Assembly: GCF_004014715.1 (NCBI RefSeq) | Contig: NZ_CP034835.1 | Span: 1,364,001 to 1,428,000 of the forward strand | DNA length: 64,000 bases | DNA from: Pseudoalteromonas sp. R3 | GTDB taxonomy: Bacteria > Pseudomonadota > Gammaproteobacteria > Enterobacterales > Alteromonadaceae | Direction of reading: 5' to 3' | Part shown: in pieces, positions 27,156 through 37,230 of the stretch | Layout of the letters: each line of letters starts with the position of its first letter | Numbering within the stretch: the first letter of the stretch is position 1 | The notes under the pieces: generated by a model | What the model was told of the DNA's origin: nothing | Database searches by the model: none | What the model saw: only the letters and a program-made list of their open reading frames with translations | Made by a program: the position numbers and the translations under genes

Positions 27156-28334
27156 TCAGGCTGGACTATGCAGGTTGTCTTTGCAGCGACTAAATAGCAA
27201 ACACAGGAAAGGCAGCCCGAGTAGCAGGTGTACAGCCAATTGTTGCGGTGCAGGTAATACCAGTGGCTGGCTGAGCATAGCCAGCAGCCCGGCACCACTC
27301 ATTTGCATCACCCCAATCAGTGCCGATGCCGTCCCTGCCTGATTGGCAAATGGAGCAAGGGCATTGCCTGCGGCGGCGCCAAGTGTAAAAGCAAACCCCA
27401 CGGATGCCAGATACATAGGTAACAGATAGGCAAGCGGGTGGCTTTGTGGTGCCATCAACAGTAATACACCGCCGAGTGTAAACAAGCTCAGGCCAAACCG
27501 CAGTGCCTGCTGTGAATTACGCTTGATAAAATGCGGTGCGATAAAACTGGCAGCAATGCTGATGGCAGCATTGATAGTAAACCACATGGTAAATTCTTCG
27601 ACGGGTCGATTCAGCACAGTCATGAGCCAACCAGGCGCACCAACCACAAATACCAGCATGGCAGCCATCCCCACCATAGTAATACAGGCATTGAACATAA
27701 ACTGAGGGCTACTCAGCATGGGTTGGAAGCGACGTAAATCCAACAGGTGACCTGAGTATACAGTGCTGTCAGGTTTAGTTTCCCGAAACAGTGTCAGTAC
27801 CAGGATGAGGCCGATGGCAGCAAACCCGCTCAGAAAAGTAAAATTACTACGCCAGCCAAACTCTATTGTGAGCCAGGCTCCCAAAATTGGGGCGAGGGCC
27901 GGAATAAAGCAGACAATCCCGTTGAGGTAGGTGATCATCTGGCCACTGCCCTTATGTCCAAAACTATCTCGAACAATGGCAAAGGCACTAACAAAGGTGG
28001 CACAGGCACCTAACCCCTGAAGCACGCGGGCGACCATAATCCAGTGCCATTCATCCAATAAAGTGGCCAGCAAGGCGCCGCAACCGAACAAGATAATCCC
28101 GAACAAAGCGATGGGCCGTCTGCCATATTTATCGGCCAGGGGGCCGGCAAGTAACTGTCCAAGACCAACGGCCAGCATATAAATCCCGACGGTTTGTTGG
28201 ATTTGTGCCTCGCTGACGGCTAAGTCTTGTTGCATATTGACGAATGCGGGTAAATACAGATCGATCCCCAGTGGACAAAACACCACCAGGAGAGCGAGTA
28301 TAAAAATCAATAGTTTGCTGGTTTTTTGCTGCAT
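27156..28334 (-). CDS. MFS multidrug exporter, Bcr/CflA type
   Basis: A 392-residue protein with 12 predicted transmembrane helices. The Bcr/CflA-type features are YLPAFVNMQQDL after helix 1, GPLADKYGRRP between helices 2 and 3 (motif A), and LQGLGACATFVSAFAIVRD in helix 4. The ATG is preceded by AAGGAGACAG. Family members expel bicyclomycin, chloramphenicol or other small molecules. It lies directly downstream of two candidate RiPP precursor genes and the prodigiosin operon, in the same direction, so it could export one of those products; that is inference only. Confidence 0.85.
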   Translation of the reverse strand: MQQKTSKLLIFILALLVVFCPLGIDLYLPAFVNMQQDLAVSEAQIQQTVGIYMLAVGLGQLLAGPLADKYGRRPIALFGIILFGCGALLATLLDEWHWIMVARVLQGLGACATFVSAFAIVRDSFGHKGSGQMITYLNGIVCFIPALAPILGAWLTIEFGWRSNFTFLSGFAAIGLILVLTLFRETKPDSTVYSGHLLDLRRFQPMLSSPQFMFNACITMVGMAAMLVFVVGAPGWLMTVLNRPVEEFTMWFTINAAISIAASFIAPHFIKRNSQQALRFGLSLFTLGGVLLLMAPQSHPLAYLLPMYLASVGFAFTLGAAAGNALAPFANQAGTASALIGVMQMSGAGLLAMLSQPLVLPAPQQLAVHLLLGLPFLCLLFSRCKDNLHSPA

Positions 28335-28503
28335 GCTGTCTCCTTATGGCGGGTATTGTAGGGAAGCATGGAGAAAAAGACAGGACAAAGCGCCGGAAAG
28401 CGAAATTTTTTATTGCCTGGACAACAGAAATGAAAAATAAGAACAGAAAGTTTCAGGGTGAGCTGTGTTTAACGTAATTTGAATCAGGCAAAGTGGTTTG
28501 AGT

Positions 28504-28522
28504 GCGGCAGCAGTGCTGCCGC
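28504..28522 (-). terminator. Hairpin after the first RiPP-like precursor gene
   Basis: GCGGCAG (28504-28510) pairs with CTGCCGC (28516-28522) around CAGTG, giving a strong GC stem eight bases past the peptide stop codon. No T-run follows on the minus strand, so it may protect the mRNA end or slow transcription rather than terminate on its own. Confidence 0.45.
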
Positions 28523-28529
28523 GATTTAA

Positions 28530-28709
28530 TTAGCACCAGCAGGTGTGGTCACTTTTGCCGCTCAGACGATCACAAATGTGGCCGGTTGGCAGGCAAGCTC
28601 GTGGAGGTGAACTCTCGCCGGCACCGCCAACCTGAGGAGTGGCCTGGTTGTCCAGCAGCATAGTGTTGTCTAGTTGTTTTAGTTGTTTTTTCTTAAGTGC
28701 TAGTTTCAT
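28530..28709 (-). CDS. Candidate RiPP (lanthipeptide-type) precursor peptide 1
   Basis: A 59-residue peptide. The ATG at 28709 follows ACAGGATATGAA. The first 29 residues are a Lys-rich leader (MKLALKKKQLKQLDN ...) ending in a double glycine (Gly28-Gly29). The remaining 30-residue core has Cys39, Cys46, Cys57 and Cys59, plus six Ser/Thr (33, 34, 42, 50, 53, 56), and ends in CWC. Leader pattern, GG cleavage site and Cys with Ser/Thr are those of class I lanthipeptide-like precursors with Lys/Leu-rich GG leaders. No LanB, LanC or radical-SAM gene is visible nearby. An in-frame ATG at 28742 is a less likely start. Confidence 0.65.
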   Translation of the reverse strand: MKLALKKKQLKQLDNTMLLDNQATPQVGGAGESSPPRACLPTGHICDRLSGKSDHTCWC

Positions 28710-28858
28710 TTCATATCCTGTTGAATTGTTTTTGTTATACATATTGGTCTGTTACAAACTACTGTATAAAAATCTTGTTTATCAACTGCTTTTTATACAG
28801 TGCACAAAGCCTGCTTATGTTGACGTCTTTGTGCTGCGCATGACGTGACAAGATGCGA

Positions 28859-29053
28859 TTAGGCCGTACAAATGCTCTCAGCAGAATTTTTGATTGCATC
28901 TGCTGCAGCGATGGCCGTGCAAATGCTTTCTTCTGAATTGCCAATTTCATTGCCGCGGGTGCGTCTGCCACCTGCAATATTTGCAGTCATCAGCACAGGT
29001 AAACGAGTTGTGTCTTTAGACAGCATTTTGATTTGTTTTTTGATGAGCTTCAT
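28859..29053 (-). CDS. Candidate RiPP precursor peptide 2, with duplicated core
   Basis: A 64-residue peptide with a strong ribosome-binding site (AAGGAAAAT) before its ATG. The leader again is exactly 29 residues, starts MKLIKKQIKML and ends ...ANIAGG (Gly28-Gly29), parallel to the neighbouring peptide. The 35-residue core has two near-identical nonamers, NSEESICTA (39-47) and NSAESICTA (56-64), 17 residues apart, each holding one Cys and several Ser/Thr. The gene starts 103 bases past the pigM stop, on the same strand. The function is unknown; RiPP precursor is the best fit. Confidence 0.65.
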   Translation of the reverse strand: MKLIKKQIKMLSKDTTRLPVLMTANIAGGRRTRGNEIGNSEESICTAIAAADAIKNSAESICTA

Positions 29054-29156
29054 TTTATTTTCCTTATTATGTAAGTTTTCTCAATGTGTGCCTTTTTGTT
29101 TTATCTTATAATTTACAACTAATCAATCGTTTATTTTTTTGTTCTGATCGGTGTTT

Positions 29157-30248
29157 TTACTCTCGCTGAGTGGGTTTGGGCTCGGCGAAACTTTGGGTAT
29201 CACTGAGCAGAATACTTTGCCAATGCCTTCTCGGTGCCGGGCTGCCTGCTATTTCTGGCTCTCCAAATCGCGCGAAAAACACCGGAAGCTCCGCCTGACT
29301 GAGACACTCTGCCAGCGCCTGCCTGGCATTGTCATGTTGAACCAGTACGCTAATTGGATGCATGGCCCACCCCCATTGTTGTAGCCGCAACCACAATGCG
29401 CCTAAGCCAATCCCGGCACGAAACATCGCTTCATCCCCATCTTTACTGACATTCAGCGACAGATAGTGAGGTCCGCAAGCAACTAATTCAGCCAGACCTT
29501 TCGCCATTTTATCTGGCAGGCGGAGTAAGTTAGTCAGGCTGTTGAGGCTGGGATGGAAAGCCATTTTAAAAAAATGCTTAAATCCGGCGGAAACCGGACC
29601 AAACAGGTTGTGCAGATAAAAGCCGTCTTCATATTGGCGACGCTCGTCGAAGCGGATATAGCTATAGGTTTCGCGCCAGGCCGCTTTATTGGCAAAGTCC
29701 TGCCCTGCATAGGTTTGAGTCAGCCCGGCCAGAGCCTGCCCATGGGTTTGCTGATAAAAAATCCCAAGGGAGACAGGGTAAGGTTTGAGCAAGGCTTGTA
29801 GCTCGTCGCGCTGTTGCTCGCTCAGGGCGGTCCTGAGATAGGGCGAGCGCACGGTATGGCGCTGCTCGAGCTGTTCAGACAGGCTGGCAAACGCATCGCT
29901 CTGATGGTCTTGTTCAGGCCCAGGCATAAAACGTATCAGCGCCCGGTCATTGCCTGCCAGCTTTTGTTGCTCTTGCTCATCACACCAGCGCCAGTGCAGC
30001 TCGTAGCCTCGGCTGCGGATCAGCGCTTCCAGTATGTAAAAAAAGATCCCGCAGCTGAGCAACATTTCTCGCTCTAATGAGGGCAGACCTGTGAGTTTAC
30101 GGCGGTTATCTATGGCCAGATAACCGCAATGTATGACGGGGTCAAAATGAATCGCCCAGGGCTGACAGTTGTGCGATGAAGGCGCAAGTCTCGCCAGTTT
30201 CACCGCTTCAGTCAGTGTCTGTTCAAATGCTGTATGTGTCATTGTCAT
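29157..30248 (-). CDS. pigM: PigM, HBM-to-HBC oxidoreductase of prodigiosin synthesis
   Basis: A 363-residue nitroreductase-fold flavoprotein. The N-terminal ARLAPSSHNCQPWAIHF is the FMN-binding signature of the family. In Serratia, PigM oxidises the alcohol HBM (4-hydroxy-2,2'-bipyrrole-5-methanol) to the aldehyde HBC, the step before O-methylation. It is the last pig gene here and overlaps pigL by 4 bases (ATGA-type), so it is translated in the operon. In Serratia pigN follows; here the next genes are two small peptides. Confidence 0.88.
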   Translation of the reverse strand: MTMTHTAFEQTLTEAVKLARLAPSSHNCQPWAIHFDPVIHCGYLAIDNRRKLTGLPSLEREMLLSCGIFFYILEALIRSRGYELHWRWCDEQEQQKLAGNDRALIRFMPGPEQDHQSDAFASLSEQLEQRHTVRSPYLRTALSEQQRDELQALLKPYPVSLGIFYQQTHGQALAGLTQTYAGQDFANKAAWRETYSYIRFDERRQYEDGFYLHNLFGPVSAGFKHFFKMAFHPSLNSLTNLLRLPDKMAKGLAELVACGPHYLSLNVSKDGDEAMFRAGIGLGALWLRLQQWGWAMHPISVLVQHDNARQALAECLSQAELPVFFARFGEPEIAGSPAPRRHWQSILLSDTQSFAEPKPTQRE

Positions 30249-30898
30249 TTCCCGATGTGAAAAGAGAGTGTTGGGGTGATGTCCCTGTCGCCTGCAATAC
30301 AGACTGCACAGCAGAAATATAGCGTGCGCCAGAGCCAGTAGCTGGCCGGGGCTAGGGAGGCGCTGTGGGTATACACGCGGCCATACTCTGTTGCCCCACG
30401 GGTGGTGTATTTTTGGATTGCGATGTCACGTAAATCAAAAGGCAGACCGCGGCCGAAGGATTTTAGATAGGCTTCGTGCACTGACCATCGAGCTGTTTGC
30501 GCGACCAGGCTTGTTGGCTTGGCTTTATCACAAAAGATATGTTGCTGAGCACCAGCAGAGAAACGTCGATAAACCTGAAGGTCGATACCAACAGGGTGTG
30601 CTGCGCATGCAACAGCAGCCCAGGGACCGCTATGGCTGATAGACAAAGGCACCTTAGGTTGACCCTTGCCTGGCTCACCATATGGCTGACCGCTTGCAGC
30701 GTGAGCAAGTCGGATTGATGAGGTGTGACTGGCACCTTGTAAGGCCAAGGTTGCCAGAGTTCTGCTGAGCTGTTTGACGACCAGTCCTTGAACCAAACGT
30801 GGTGCTGAGTGTATCGCATTATCAACGCTGCGACCGATATACACAGTGGGTGAGACATGAGTCTCTCCCACAGGTGTACTGGTGTGCTGGGTGATCAC
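30245..30898 (-). CDS. pigL: PigL, Sfp-type 4'-phosphopantetheinyl transferase
   Basis: A 217-residue PPTase. VGIDLQVYRR supplies the magnesium-binding aspartate, and RWSVHEAYLKSFGRGL is the W-x-x-x-E-A-x-x-K signature. It loads the phosphopantetheine arm onto the carrier domains of PigG and PigH, which is required for the bipyrrole branch. The start is a GTG at 30898, overlapping pigK by 4 bases. Confidence 0.92.
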   Translation of the reverse strand: MITQHTSTPVGETHVSPTVYIGRSVDNAIHSAPRLVQGLVVKQLSRTLATLALQGASHTSSIRLAHAASGQPYGEPGKGQPKVPLSISHSGPWAAVACAAHPVGIDLQVYRRFSAGAQQHIFCDKAKPTSLVAQTARWSVHEAYLKSFGRGLPFDLRDIAIQKYTTRGATEYGRVYTHSASLAPASYWLWRTLYFCCAVCIAGDRDITPTLSFHIGK

Positions 30899-31209
30899 TG
30901 TTGATAGCCTTGTGCAATCCGATCACCCTTAAACTCTTCAACCACTTCGGCCATTTCATCAAAGCGGCTAACCAGGCTTTGAAATAGTGGCGTCGTCATG
31001 TCCTGTTCGAAGGCTTGCTCGGACTCCAGGTAGATAGTCTCAACAAAGTGAAACGCTGCATCAGCCTGACTGGAAGCTTCAAAAACTGCGAATGCTTTGA
31101 CCGAATCCAGTTTTTCACATGCTTTATAGTCTGTCGTTTCTACCCAGTCGCGAAAGGCTCCCAGGTGTTTGATGTCTTTAAGGCGAATTTTGTGAACGAT
31201 GAGTTTCAT
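30895..31209 (-). CDS. pigK: PigK, RedY/HapK-like accessory protein
   Basis: A 104-residue protein of the RedY-like/HapK family, which has a small alpha-beta barrel fold. Its position between pigJ and pigL, with 4-base overlaps on both sides, identifies it. The exact role is unresolved; in Serratia it has been proposed to assist bipyrrole synthesis, perhaps as a chaperone. Conserved stretches include [12 protein letters not shown] and AFAVFEASS. Confidence 0.85.
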   Translation of the reverse strand: MKLIVHKIRLKDIKHLGAFRDWVETTDYKACEKLDSVKAFAVFEASSQADAAFHFVETIYLESEQAFEQDMTTPLFQSLVSRFDEMAEVVEEFKGDRIAQGYQQ

Positions 31210-33497
31210 ACTGATTCCTCTGAGTGAGAGTGTAATAAAGTCAGGTGATAATTGATGCCGCCAGTGCCAAAGGCGTTAATTGCACCTATCCGTTGTTGGT
31301 TTGGCAGTGCTGGCCACGGCAAGGCTGTTTGCGGGACTTGCGCCGGAATACTGTCAAATGGCAATGCATCATTGAGTTCACCGAGAATTGGGGTAGGTGG
31401 CATACTGCACTGCTCCAGTGCCGCCAGCATTTTTGCCAAACTGATAGCACCGGCTCCTGCAAAACAGTGACCAAAGTTGTATTTGCCTGACCCCAGATAG
31501 AGCGGCTGGTCGTGCTCGCGGCTGTATGCCGCACTGAGCGACTCCAGTTCAGCCTGATCACCCAGCGTAGTGCCAGTACCATGGGTTTCGAGATACTGTA
31601 CCTGCTCGGGATTAACCGACGCCAGCTGAAGAGTCTTGTACATTGCCAGTGCCTGGCCCTGAGGATCTGGCGCCGTCATGGAGCGGCTGTCGCAGGACCC
31701 GGAAATGGCATCTATGTGGGCGATGGCGTGTGGTGCGTCGGATTTAGTTTGCAGCACAAACAGGCCACCACCATCACCCGGGGTAAAGCCGTCGGCACCT
31801 TTGGCAAAGGGCCGAATGCGGGTTGCTGAGAGCATCATTTGTGCCCCGCATAGCACCAGATCCCGCTCCAGTGTGGCGGTTTCAATACCGCCCACAACTA
31901 TGCCATCGTAGCGTCCGGACTGCAGCCCTCTTACAGCGTTATGCAGCGCGGCCATTGAACTGGCACAGGCAGCCTCGACGGCGATGCAGTCGGCGTCAGG
32001 GAGTCCAAGCTGTTGTGCCAGTAACTTTGCGCCACCCAGACCTGTCGCACCGTACCAGCTCCAGCGGTTAATTTCAGGCGCATCAGGTTGTGGCAGATAG
32101 CAGGGGGCGTCAGGAAGTTGTGCCCATAGTGCTTGTGCGCCTAACAGTCTGTCTGCGCTGAGTGCCAGGTTGCAGGCCAGGATCACGGCGGGGCGCTTAA
32201 ATTCACCCAGCACCAGAGCCTCAGCGCCTTTGAGCAGCTGCAATTGTGAGACATCCAATCGGGCTTTTTTAGCAGGCATCATAGGCTTACTCAGGGCGAT
32301 ATCAAGTGCACTATGACTGTCAAAGCTCATCGCTTTGTTTATATAGGTGCTGAGCTTTTGCGGTGTTTCCCGCACGAAGGCCTGTGTATTGAGCTGCTGT
32401 GCAGACTGCGGGCGTAATACATCCTGCCCGTCAGCCAGAGTTTGCCAAAAACGGTCTTTGTCATTACCCAGCGCGGTTATGGGTCGATAATCTGTGATAG
32501 CGACCTGATCGTCGCTGGCCGGGACATAACTGTGTTTGCCTGCCGCAGAGATTTGCCAGTTCTGTCCAAGAGCTGCCGCACCACTGCACTCATCCTGACC
32601 ATTGAGGTGCATCTCGAGTAACTGATAAAACACCTGACTTGCACCAGCAAAATAGCCTGCCTGCGGTTGCTGTGAGTCGCAGGTAACAAAGGTGCTGAGT
32701 TCCATGAGTATTGGCCAGTTTTGTTGCTGGGCCAATGCTATCGGGCAGATAACCAGGCTTATCGCGCCTTCGAGCCAGGGCTGCTGTATTGAGATCCCCT
32801 GTTGCTGCAAAATTTCGCTCTGAGACTGATGATGAAAACACTGAATGCTGGTGAGTACAGCAAGCTGACTGTCCTGATAGCGAAAGTTATCCTGTGCTGC
32901 CTGAAGCAGTCGCAGTCCGCCCAAATCACCGCCATCGAGTGTCAGACACTTTCCCCGAGTATGCGCAAAATGCGCTATCCGGGCCGGGATCGTTGAGGCC
33001 ATTTCACCAACCCTGTCGTGGGATGTGGCCCCAAAAGTACTCGCCAGTGTTTGTTTGTACTCATCTATGCATATCTGTGCATTATCCTGATTGCCCAGCT
33101 GCTCAGCCAGTGCGCGCAGCGCGGCTACTTTGGTGGCATTGCGGTAGGCGGAGTCGCTTGCCATATGGGTTGCACAAAGCTGATCGCAATGATCGCGCAG
33201 TGATTCATCGAGGGCTAGCTGGCTCAGTGCCTCTTCAGCTGCGAGCATTGCCATGCGGGTCTCGCGACTGACGGCCTTGCGAAATAGTGGCGGAATAGAA
33301 AACTTTTTGTAATCAAAGTCATCTGTGTTTACCTGTCCGCCTTTGAGCGGCTCAAATGCGACTGACCAGCCAAAGGGGTGAGTAAACTGACCAGGGTTCA
33401 GCGTGCCACGTTGCTTTAAGGTTGCAAAGCTAATACCGTCAGGCAGTGCGCAGCCAATCCCGACTATGGCCAGAGGAGACGTTGTATCTTTGCTCAT
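31206..33497 (-). CDS. pigJ: PigJ, double ketosynthase of the bipyrrole branch
   Basis: A 763-residue protein of two ketosynthase-like halves. The C-terminal half has the full active site: Cys in [16 protein letters not shown], His in [11 protein letters not shown] and His in [11 protein letters not shown]. The N-terminal half keeps the fold ([16 protein letters not shown] start, [22 protein letters not shown]) but has no catalytic Cys and resembles a chain-length-factor. PigJ takes the pyrrolyl unit from PigG and condenses it with malonyl carried by PigH. It overlaps pigI and pigK by 4 bases each. Confidence 0.92.
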   Translation of the reverse strand: MSKDTTSPLAIVGIGCALPDGISFATLKQRGTLNPGQFTHPFGWSVAFEPLKGGQVNTDDFDYKKFSIPPLFRKAVSRETRMAMLAAEEALSQLALDESLRDHCDQLCATHMASDSAYRNATKVAALRALAEQLGNQDNAQICIDEYKQTLASTFGATSHDRVGEMASTIPARIAHFAHTRGKCLTLDGGDLGGLRLLQAAQDNFRYQDSQLAVLTSIQCFHHQSQSEILQQQGISIQQPWLEGAISLVICPIALAQQQNWPILMELSTFVTCDSQQPQAGYFAGASQVFYQLLEMHLNGQDECSGAAALGQNWQISAAGKHSYVPASDDQVAITDYRPITALGNDKDRFWQTLADGQDVLRPQSAQQLNTQAFVRETPQKLSTYINKAMSFDSHSALDIALSKPMMPAKKARLDVSQLQLLKGAEALVLGEFKRPAVILACNLALSADRLLGAQALWAQLPDAPCYLPQPDAPEINRWSWYGATGLGGAKLLAQQLGLPDADCIAVEAACASSMAALHNAVRGLQSGRYDGIVVGGIETATLERDLVLCGAQMMLSATRIRPFAKGADGFTPGDGGGLFVLQTKSDAPHAIAHIDAISGSCDSRSMTAPDPQGQALAMYKTLQLASVNPEQVQYLETHGTGTTLGDQAELESLSAAYSREHDQPLYLGSGKYNFGHCFAGAGAISLAKMLAALEQCSMPPTPILGELNDALPFDSIPAQVPQTALPWPALPNQQRIGAINAFGTGGINYHLTLLHSHSEESV

Positions 33498-34993
33498 AAC
33501 ACAAACTCCGCCAGTCGTTTACGATCCACTTTGCCGTTGGCGTTGTGTGGTAGTTGCGCCGCTACCACCACCTTGTGTGGTAACATATAGGCTGGCAGGT
33601 GTTGCTGTAAGAACTGTTTCAGCGCCAGTAAAGAGGGTTTTGCAGCACCGCCTTTGAGGGTGATCACGGCAATCAGCTTATGCTGTTGTTCACCCAGAGC
33701 AAGGTGTAACGCTGCCTGCTCGATGGCGTCATGCTGATGCAGCAATGACTCTATTTCTCCCAATTCAACCCGATAACCATTGAGCTTAACCATATCGTCG
33801 ATACGACCGCGATAAACCAGTCCGTCCTCGGTCAGCTCAACCAGATCGCCGGTTGCATGGCAATGCTGTTGATGTAACTCTGTGGCACGTGGCAAGTCCA
33901 CATTGGCATACCCAGGCGTTACGCAGCGACCGCCAATCAGCAGTTCACCACTTTTTCCCAGGCACTGTGAGAGAGGCCGACGTTCCCCAGACTCATCTTC
34001 CAGCCAGCCGTTCAGTTCAGGCAATAATTTACCTATTGGCAGATGGCGAAGGTGGCTAAGTTGTGTTTTATCAACCTGCCAGGCGACGCAGACATTGGTT
34101 TCGGTCGGACCATACCAGTTGTGTAACTGGGTATCTGCGCTCAGGCAACTGACCAAACGTTGTAATGCTGCGACAGGGTAAGGCTCCCCGGCAAAAATCA
34201 CTTGCTTTAATGTCGCTGTATGGCTGCTATTGAGCTCACCACTGCGAACCATCATTGAGAGGATCGACGGCACGCTGTACCAGATACTGACCTGATGCTT
34301 TTTAACTCCCCTGATAAGCGCCAGTGGATCTTTCTGTTCCTGCTCCGTGATAAGCCACACGCAGGCGCCCGTGCGCACAGCAGCAAAAAGATCAAAGGTG
34401 CTTAAATCAAACGCAAAGCTGGCGTGATTAGCAAATGTATCTTCGCCGTCAGCTGCGGTGGTTTGCACGGCCCAGTCAATGAAAAAATCCAGCATATCAT
34501 GGCTTATCTGCACGCCTTTGGGTGTGCCGGTTGAACCTGAGGTGTAGAGGATGGCGGCAATGTTGACACCCCGGTGCTGGCGTAATCGTGACATATAGGC
34601 TGCGAGGTCTTGCTCATAGTCGCTGTGATGCGCCAGACTGTCGAGTGTATTCAGCCAGTCCTGATCCAGTACCAATGCCGGCTTTGCCGCTGTGATGATC
34701 CGCTCAATCCGGGCATCAGGCTGACTGTAATCAATGGGAATGTAATGGTTGCCACTGAGCCAGCAGGCATAGATGGCTGCGACCGTATCTGGGTGTTTTG
34801 GCAAATTGAGCAGCACCGGCGCCTGAGTTAAACCTAAAGCACAAAGCGCATTGGCAATCTGGCAGGCGCGAGCCGCGAGCTGAGCATAATCCCACTGTTG
34901 CTCGGCACAAATCAGCGCCGTTTTATGCGGTGTCTGCTGAGCATGGCTCAGCAGATTAAGCGCAAAACGGGCCGATGACGGAATTTTCGTCAT
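33494..34993 (-). CDS. pigI: PigI, L-prolyl-AMP ligase
   Basis: A 499-residue adenylate-forming enzyme. Core A3 is [17 protein letters not shown]5 is [11 protein letters not shown]7 near [16 protein letters not shown] and A10 NGKVDRKRL at the C-terminus. In prodigiosin pathways this enzyme activates L-proline and loads it on the carrier protein PigG. Specificity for proline is inferred from cluster context. It is separated from pigH by 2 bases. Confidence 0.92.
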   Translation of the reverse strand: MTKIPSSARFALNLLSHAQQTPHKTALICAEQQWDYAQLAARACQIANALCALGLTQAPVLLNLPKHPDTVAAIYACWLSGNHYIPIDYSQPDARIERIITAAKPALVLDQDWLNTLDSLAHHSDYEQDLAAYMSRLRQHRGVNIAAILYTSGSTGTPKGVQISHDMLDFFIDWAVQTTAADGEDTFANHASFAFDLSTFDLFAAVRTGACVWLITEQEQKDPLALIRGVKKHQVSIWYSVPSILSMMVRSGELNSSHTATLKQVIFAGEPYPVAALQRLVSCLSADTQLHNWYGPTETNVCVAWQVDKTQLSHLRHLPIGKLLPELNGWLEDESGERRPLSQCLGKSGELLIGGRCVTPGYANVDLPRATELHQQHCHATGDLVELTEDGLVYRGRIDDMVKLNGYRVELGEIESLLHQHDAIEQAALHLALGEQQHKLIAVITLKGGAAKPSLLALKQFLQQHLPAYMLPHKVVVAAQLPHNANGKVDRKRLAEFVL

Positions 34994-34995
34994 AC

Positions 34996-36942
34996 TCAGG
35001 CCTCCGCCAGTCCCGCTTTAACATCCTGATTGAGTGGCACGCCCACTTCCAGTGCACCTTCTACCAGAATACGATAGGCTTCATCCAGGTCTGCCTGGGT
35101 GTGCTCACTGGTGATACTCAGGCGCAAACGTGCATCACCAACTGCCACGCCGGGGAAGACCACGGTCTGACAATACAGGCCTCGGGCACGCACGGCGCGT
35201 CCCAGTGCCAGCGTTTTTGCATCATCGCCAACCACAACAGGAACTATGGCTGAGTCGGAGTTTTCCAGGTCAAAGCCTGCCTGCAATAACAAGTTGCGGA
35301 AGTAATAAATGTTATCCCATAGCTTGGTCAGGCGCTCAGGCTCGCGCAGCATCACATCAATCGATGCTATGACACCTGCTGCTACGTGGGCTGGAATTGT
35401 GGCGGCGAATACATATGAGTTGGAGTAGAAACGCAGGAATTCCACTACGTCACCATCACCACAGACAAATCCGCCCAGACCAGACAGGGCTTTACTCATA
35501 GTACCCAGCTCCAGGTCGACTTCGCCTTTCATGTTAAAGTGCTCGGTAGTCCCCGAGCCTGTTTTACCCAGAACACCGGTTGAATGGGCATCATCTACCA
35601 GTACACGGGCGCCGTAGCGCTTCGCCAGTTTCATCAGGCGCGGCAGGTCGACAATATCCCCATGCATGCTGAACACGCCATCGGTCACAATCAGTTTGCC
35701 ACCCGGGTGGTCGGCGTATTTGGCCAGAGATTTTTCCAGGCTGTTTAGTGAGTGGTTGTAGATCTTGCGTTGCGCACCCGCCAGTTTACAGCCATCTGTG
35801 ATACTCATATGGTTAATGGCATCAGTAAAGATCAGATCATGTTTAGACGTCAGGGCTGAAATACAGCCCAGATTAGCAGAGTAACCGGACGGGTATACAA
35901 TGCAGGCTTCACGGCCTTTCAGTTTGGCCAGTTTACGTTCTAACTCCAGGTGTAAGACGTTACTGCCCGCAATAATCCGGCAACCTGTGTTGGTGGCGCC
36001 ATATTGGCCAGCAGCATCCTGTATCGCCTGGATCACCTCAGGGTGATTCGACAGGCCCAGGTAGCTGTTAGAACCAAACATCAGAAATTCACGACTGGTG
36101 CCGGTGACTTCATCAAACATGACTGCACGGTTTTTACAGGGTGTTTCCAGTGGCATACCGTACCAGTAAAGTTGTTGCGCCTTTTTCTTATCGTAAAAGG
36201 CTTTAAACTCGCTGGCTTTGTGGAACAGGTCCGGGTGCTGAATTCCAACAAAGTCACGCATTGTCCGGTTATCACCGTCGTCGCTTTCTATCTGATGCTG
36301 TACTTCGTCATTTTTAGCAGTCGGGTTGAGCAGCTCATCAATCAGCGGGTTTTTGCTCACCAGCTCGGCGGCCCATTGCGCGCCTTTTTCTTCTACCAGT
36401 AAACTGGCAAACGCCTGCTCCAGCTCAGCCAGTGTTTTGCAGCCAGGAATTTTTAAATTGTCTCTTAGCCCCAGGGTTTTCAGCAGCTCACCCTGTGCTG
36501 AGACCACAGTAACTGAGTCTATACCCAGATCGCTCTCAATCTCGGCGTCCATGCTCAGTTCATTGGCGTTATAACCACTGAAGCTGGCAACCACTGAGAG
36601 TACTTGCTCGCGCAGCCAACTGTGAGCATCTTGGGCGTCATCGGTATTTACTGTTGCCTTTACCTCACTGAGATGAAATTCTTGTGCGGCGATTTGCTCA
36701 ACTGCATCGCCAATACAGTTAATAGTCTGAATCGACAGTGGGTTTTTAAGCTGCAGTTGCTTAGTCAGTGCTGCGGTTACTTCGGCCAGCGCAATGGAGT
36801 CTATGCCAAAGTCGTTTTCCAGATGACTGGTCAGGTCCAGAGTATTAGCAGGGTACTCAGTCAGTTCAGCAAATGTTTTCAGGACTTGCTGTTGCAGGGT
36901 TTCCATAATGTCCGGATTTACTTTTGGATTCGTTGCACTCAT
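34996..36942 (-). CDS. pigH: PigH, tandem acyl-carrier and PLP-dependent alpha-oxoamine synthase
   Basis: A 648-residue protein. Two carrier domains come first (phosphopantetheine serines at 49 and 143 in GIDSIAL and GIDSVTV), followed by an alpha-oxoamine synthase domain from about 230. That domain has [10 protein letters not shown] near 450-460 and the PLP lysine at about 484 ([11 protein letters not shown]). It carries malonyl for PigJ, then condenses the product with serine to give HBM. The ATG at 36942 is chosen: AAGGAGG lies 7 bases before it, whereas the TTG two codons upstream is only one base away from that site. Confidence 0.92.
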   Translation of the reverse strand: MSATNPKVNPDIMETLQQQVLKTFAELTEYPANTLDLTSHLENDFGIDSIALAEVTAALTKQLQLKNPLSIQTINCIGDAVEQIAAQEFHLSEVKATVNTDDAQDAHSWLREQVLSVVASFSGYNANELSMDAEIESDLGIDSVTVVSAQGELLKTLGLRDNLKIPGCKTLAELEQAFASLLVEEKGAQWAAELVSKNPLIDELLNPTAKNDEVQHQIESDDGDNRTMRDFVGIQHPDLFHKASEFKAFYDKKKAQQLYWYGMPLETPCKNRAVMFDEVTGTSREFLMFGSNSYLGLSNHPEVIQAIQDAAGQYGATNTGCRIIAGSNVLHLELERKLAKLKGREACIVYPSGYSANLGCISALTSKHDLIFTDAINHMSITDGCKLAGAQRKIYNHSLNSLEKSLAKYADHPGGKLIVTDGVFSMHGDIVDLPRLMKLAKRYGARVLVDDAHSTGVLGKTGSGTTEHFNMKGEVDLELGTMSKALSGLGGFVCGDGDVVEFLRFYSNSYVFAATIPAHVAAGVIASIDVMLREPERLTKLWDNIYYFRNLLLQAGFDLENSDSAIVPVVVGDDAKTLALGRAVRARGLYCQTVVFPGVAVGDARLRLSITSEHTQADLDEAYRILVEGALEVGVPLNQDVKAGLAEA

Positions 36943-36954
36943 TTTCAAGCCTCC

Positions 36955-37203
36955 TTATGCTTGCTCTGTCTGAAGGCGCTCAACCAGGTTTACCATGGCA
37001 TCGACGGATGCAAAGTTGCCTGGGTGGATCTCCTGCATACCTATGTTTAACTGGGTTTCTTGTTTGAGATAATCGACCAGATCAAAAATGGCCGCCGAGT
37101 CAACGATATTTAATTCAAACAAGGGGGTTTGCGGCTCAAGGCCGTCTTTTTCGCCGTCCAGAAACTGCTCGGCGATATGGTTTAGTAATTTTGTGGCTAA
37201 CAT
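36955..37203 (-). CDS. pigG: PigG, peptidyl carrier protein for proline
   Basis: An 82-residue carrier protein; Ser36 in NIVDSAAIFDLV is the phosphopantetheine site. It holds proline while PigA oxidises it to the pyrrole. AGAAGGAGTAGCAGG precedes the ATG. It lies 27 bases from pigF and 12 from pigH. Confidence 0.9.
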   Translation of the reverse strand: MLATKLLNHIAEQFLDGEKDGLEPQTPLFELNIVDSAAIFDLVDYLKQETQLNIGMQEIHPGNFASVDAMVNLVERLQTEQA

Positions 37204-37230
37204 CCTGCTACTCCTTCTGTTATTACCTGA

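Noticed and set aside
28759..28977. Minus-strand frame of 72 codons between the two RiPP-like genes
   Set aside because: It overlaps precursor 2 in another frame, and has no GG leader or strong ribosome-binding site.
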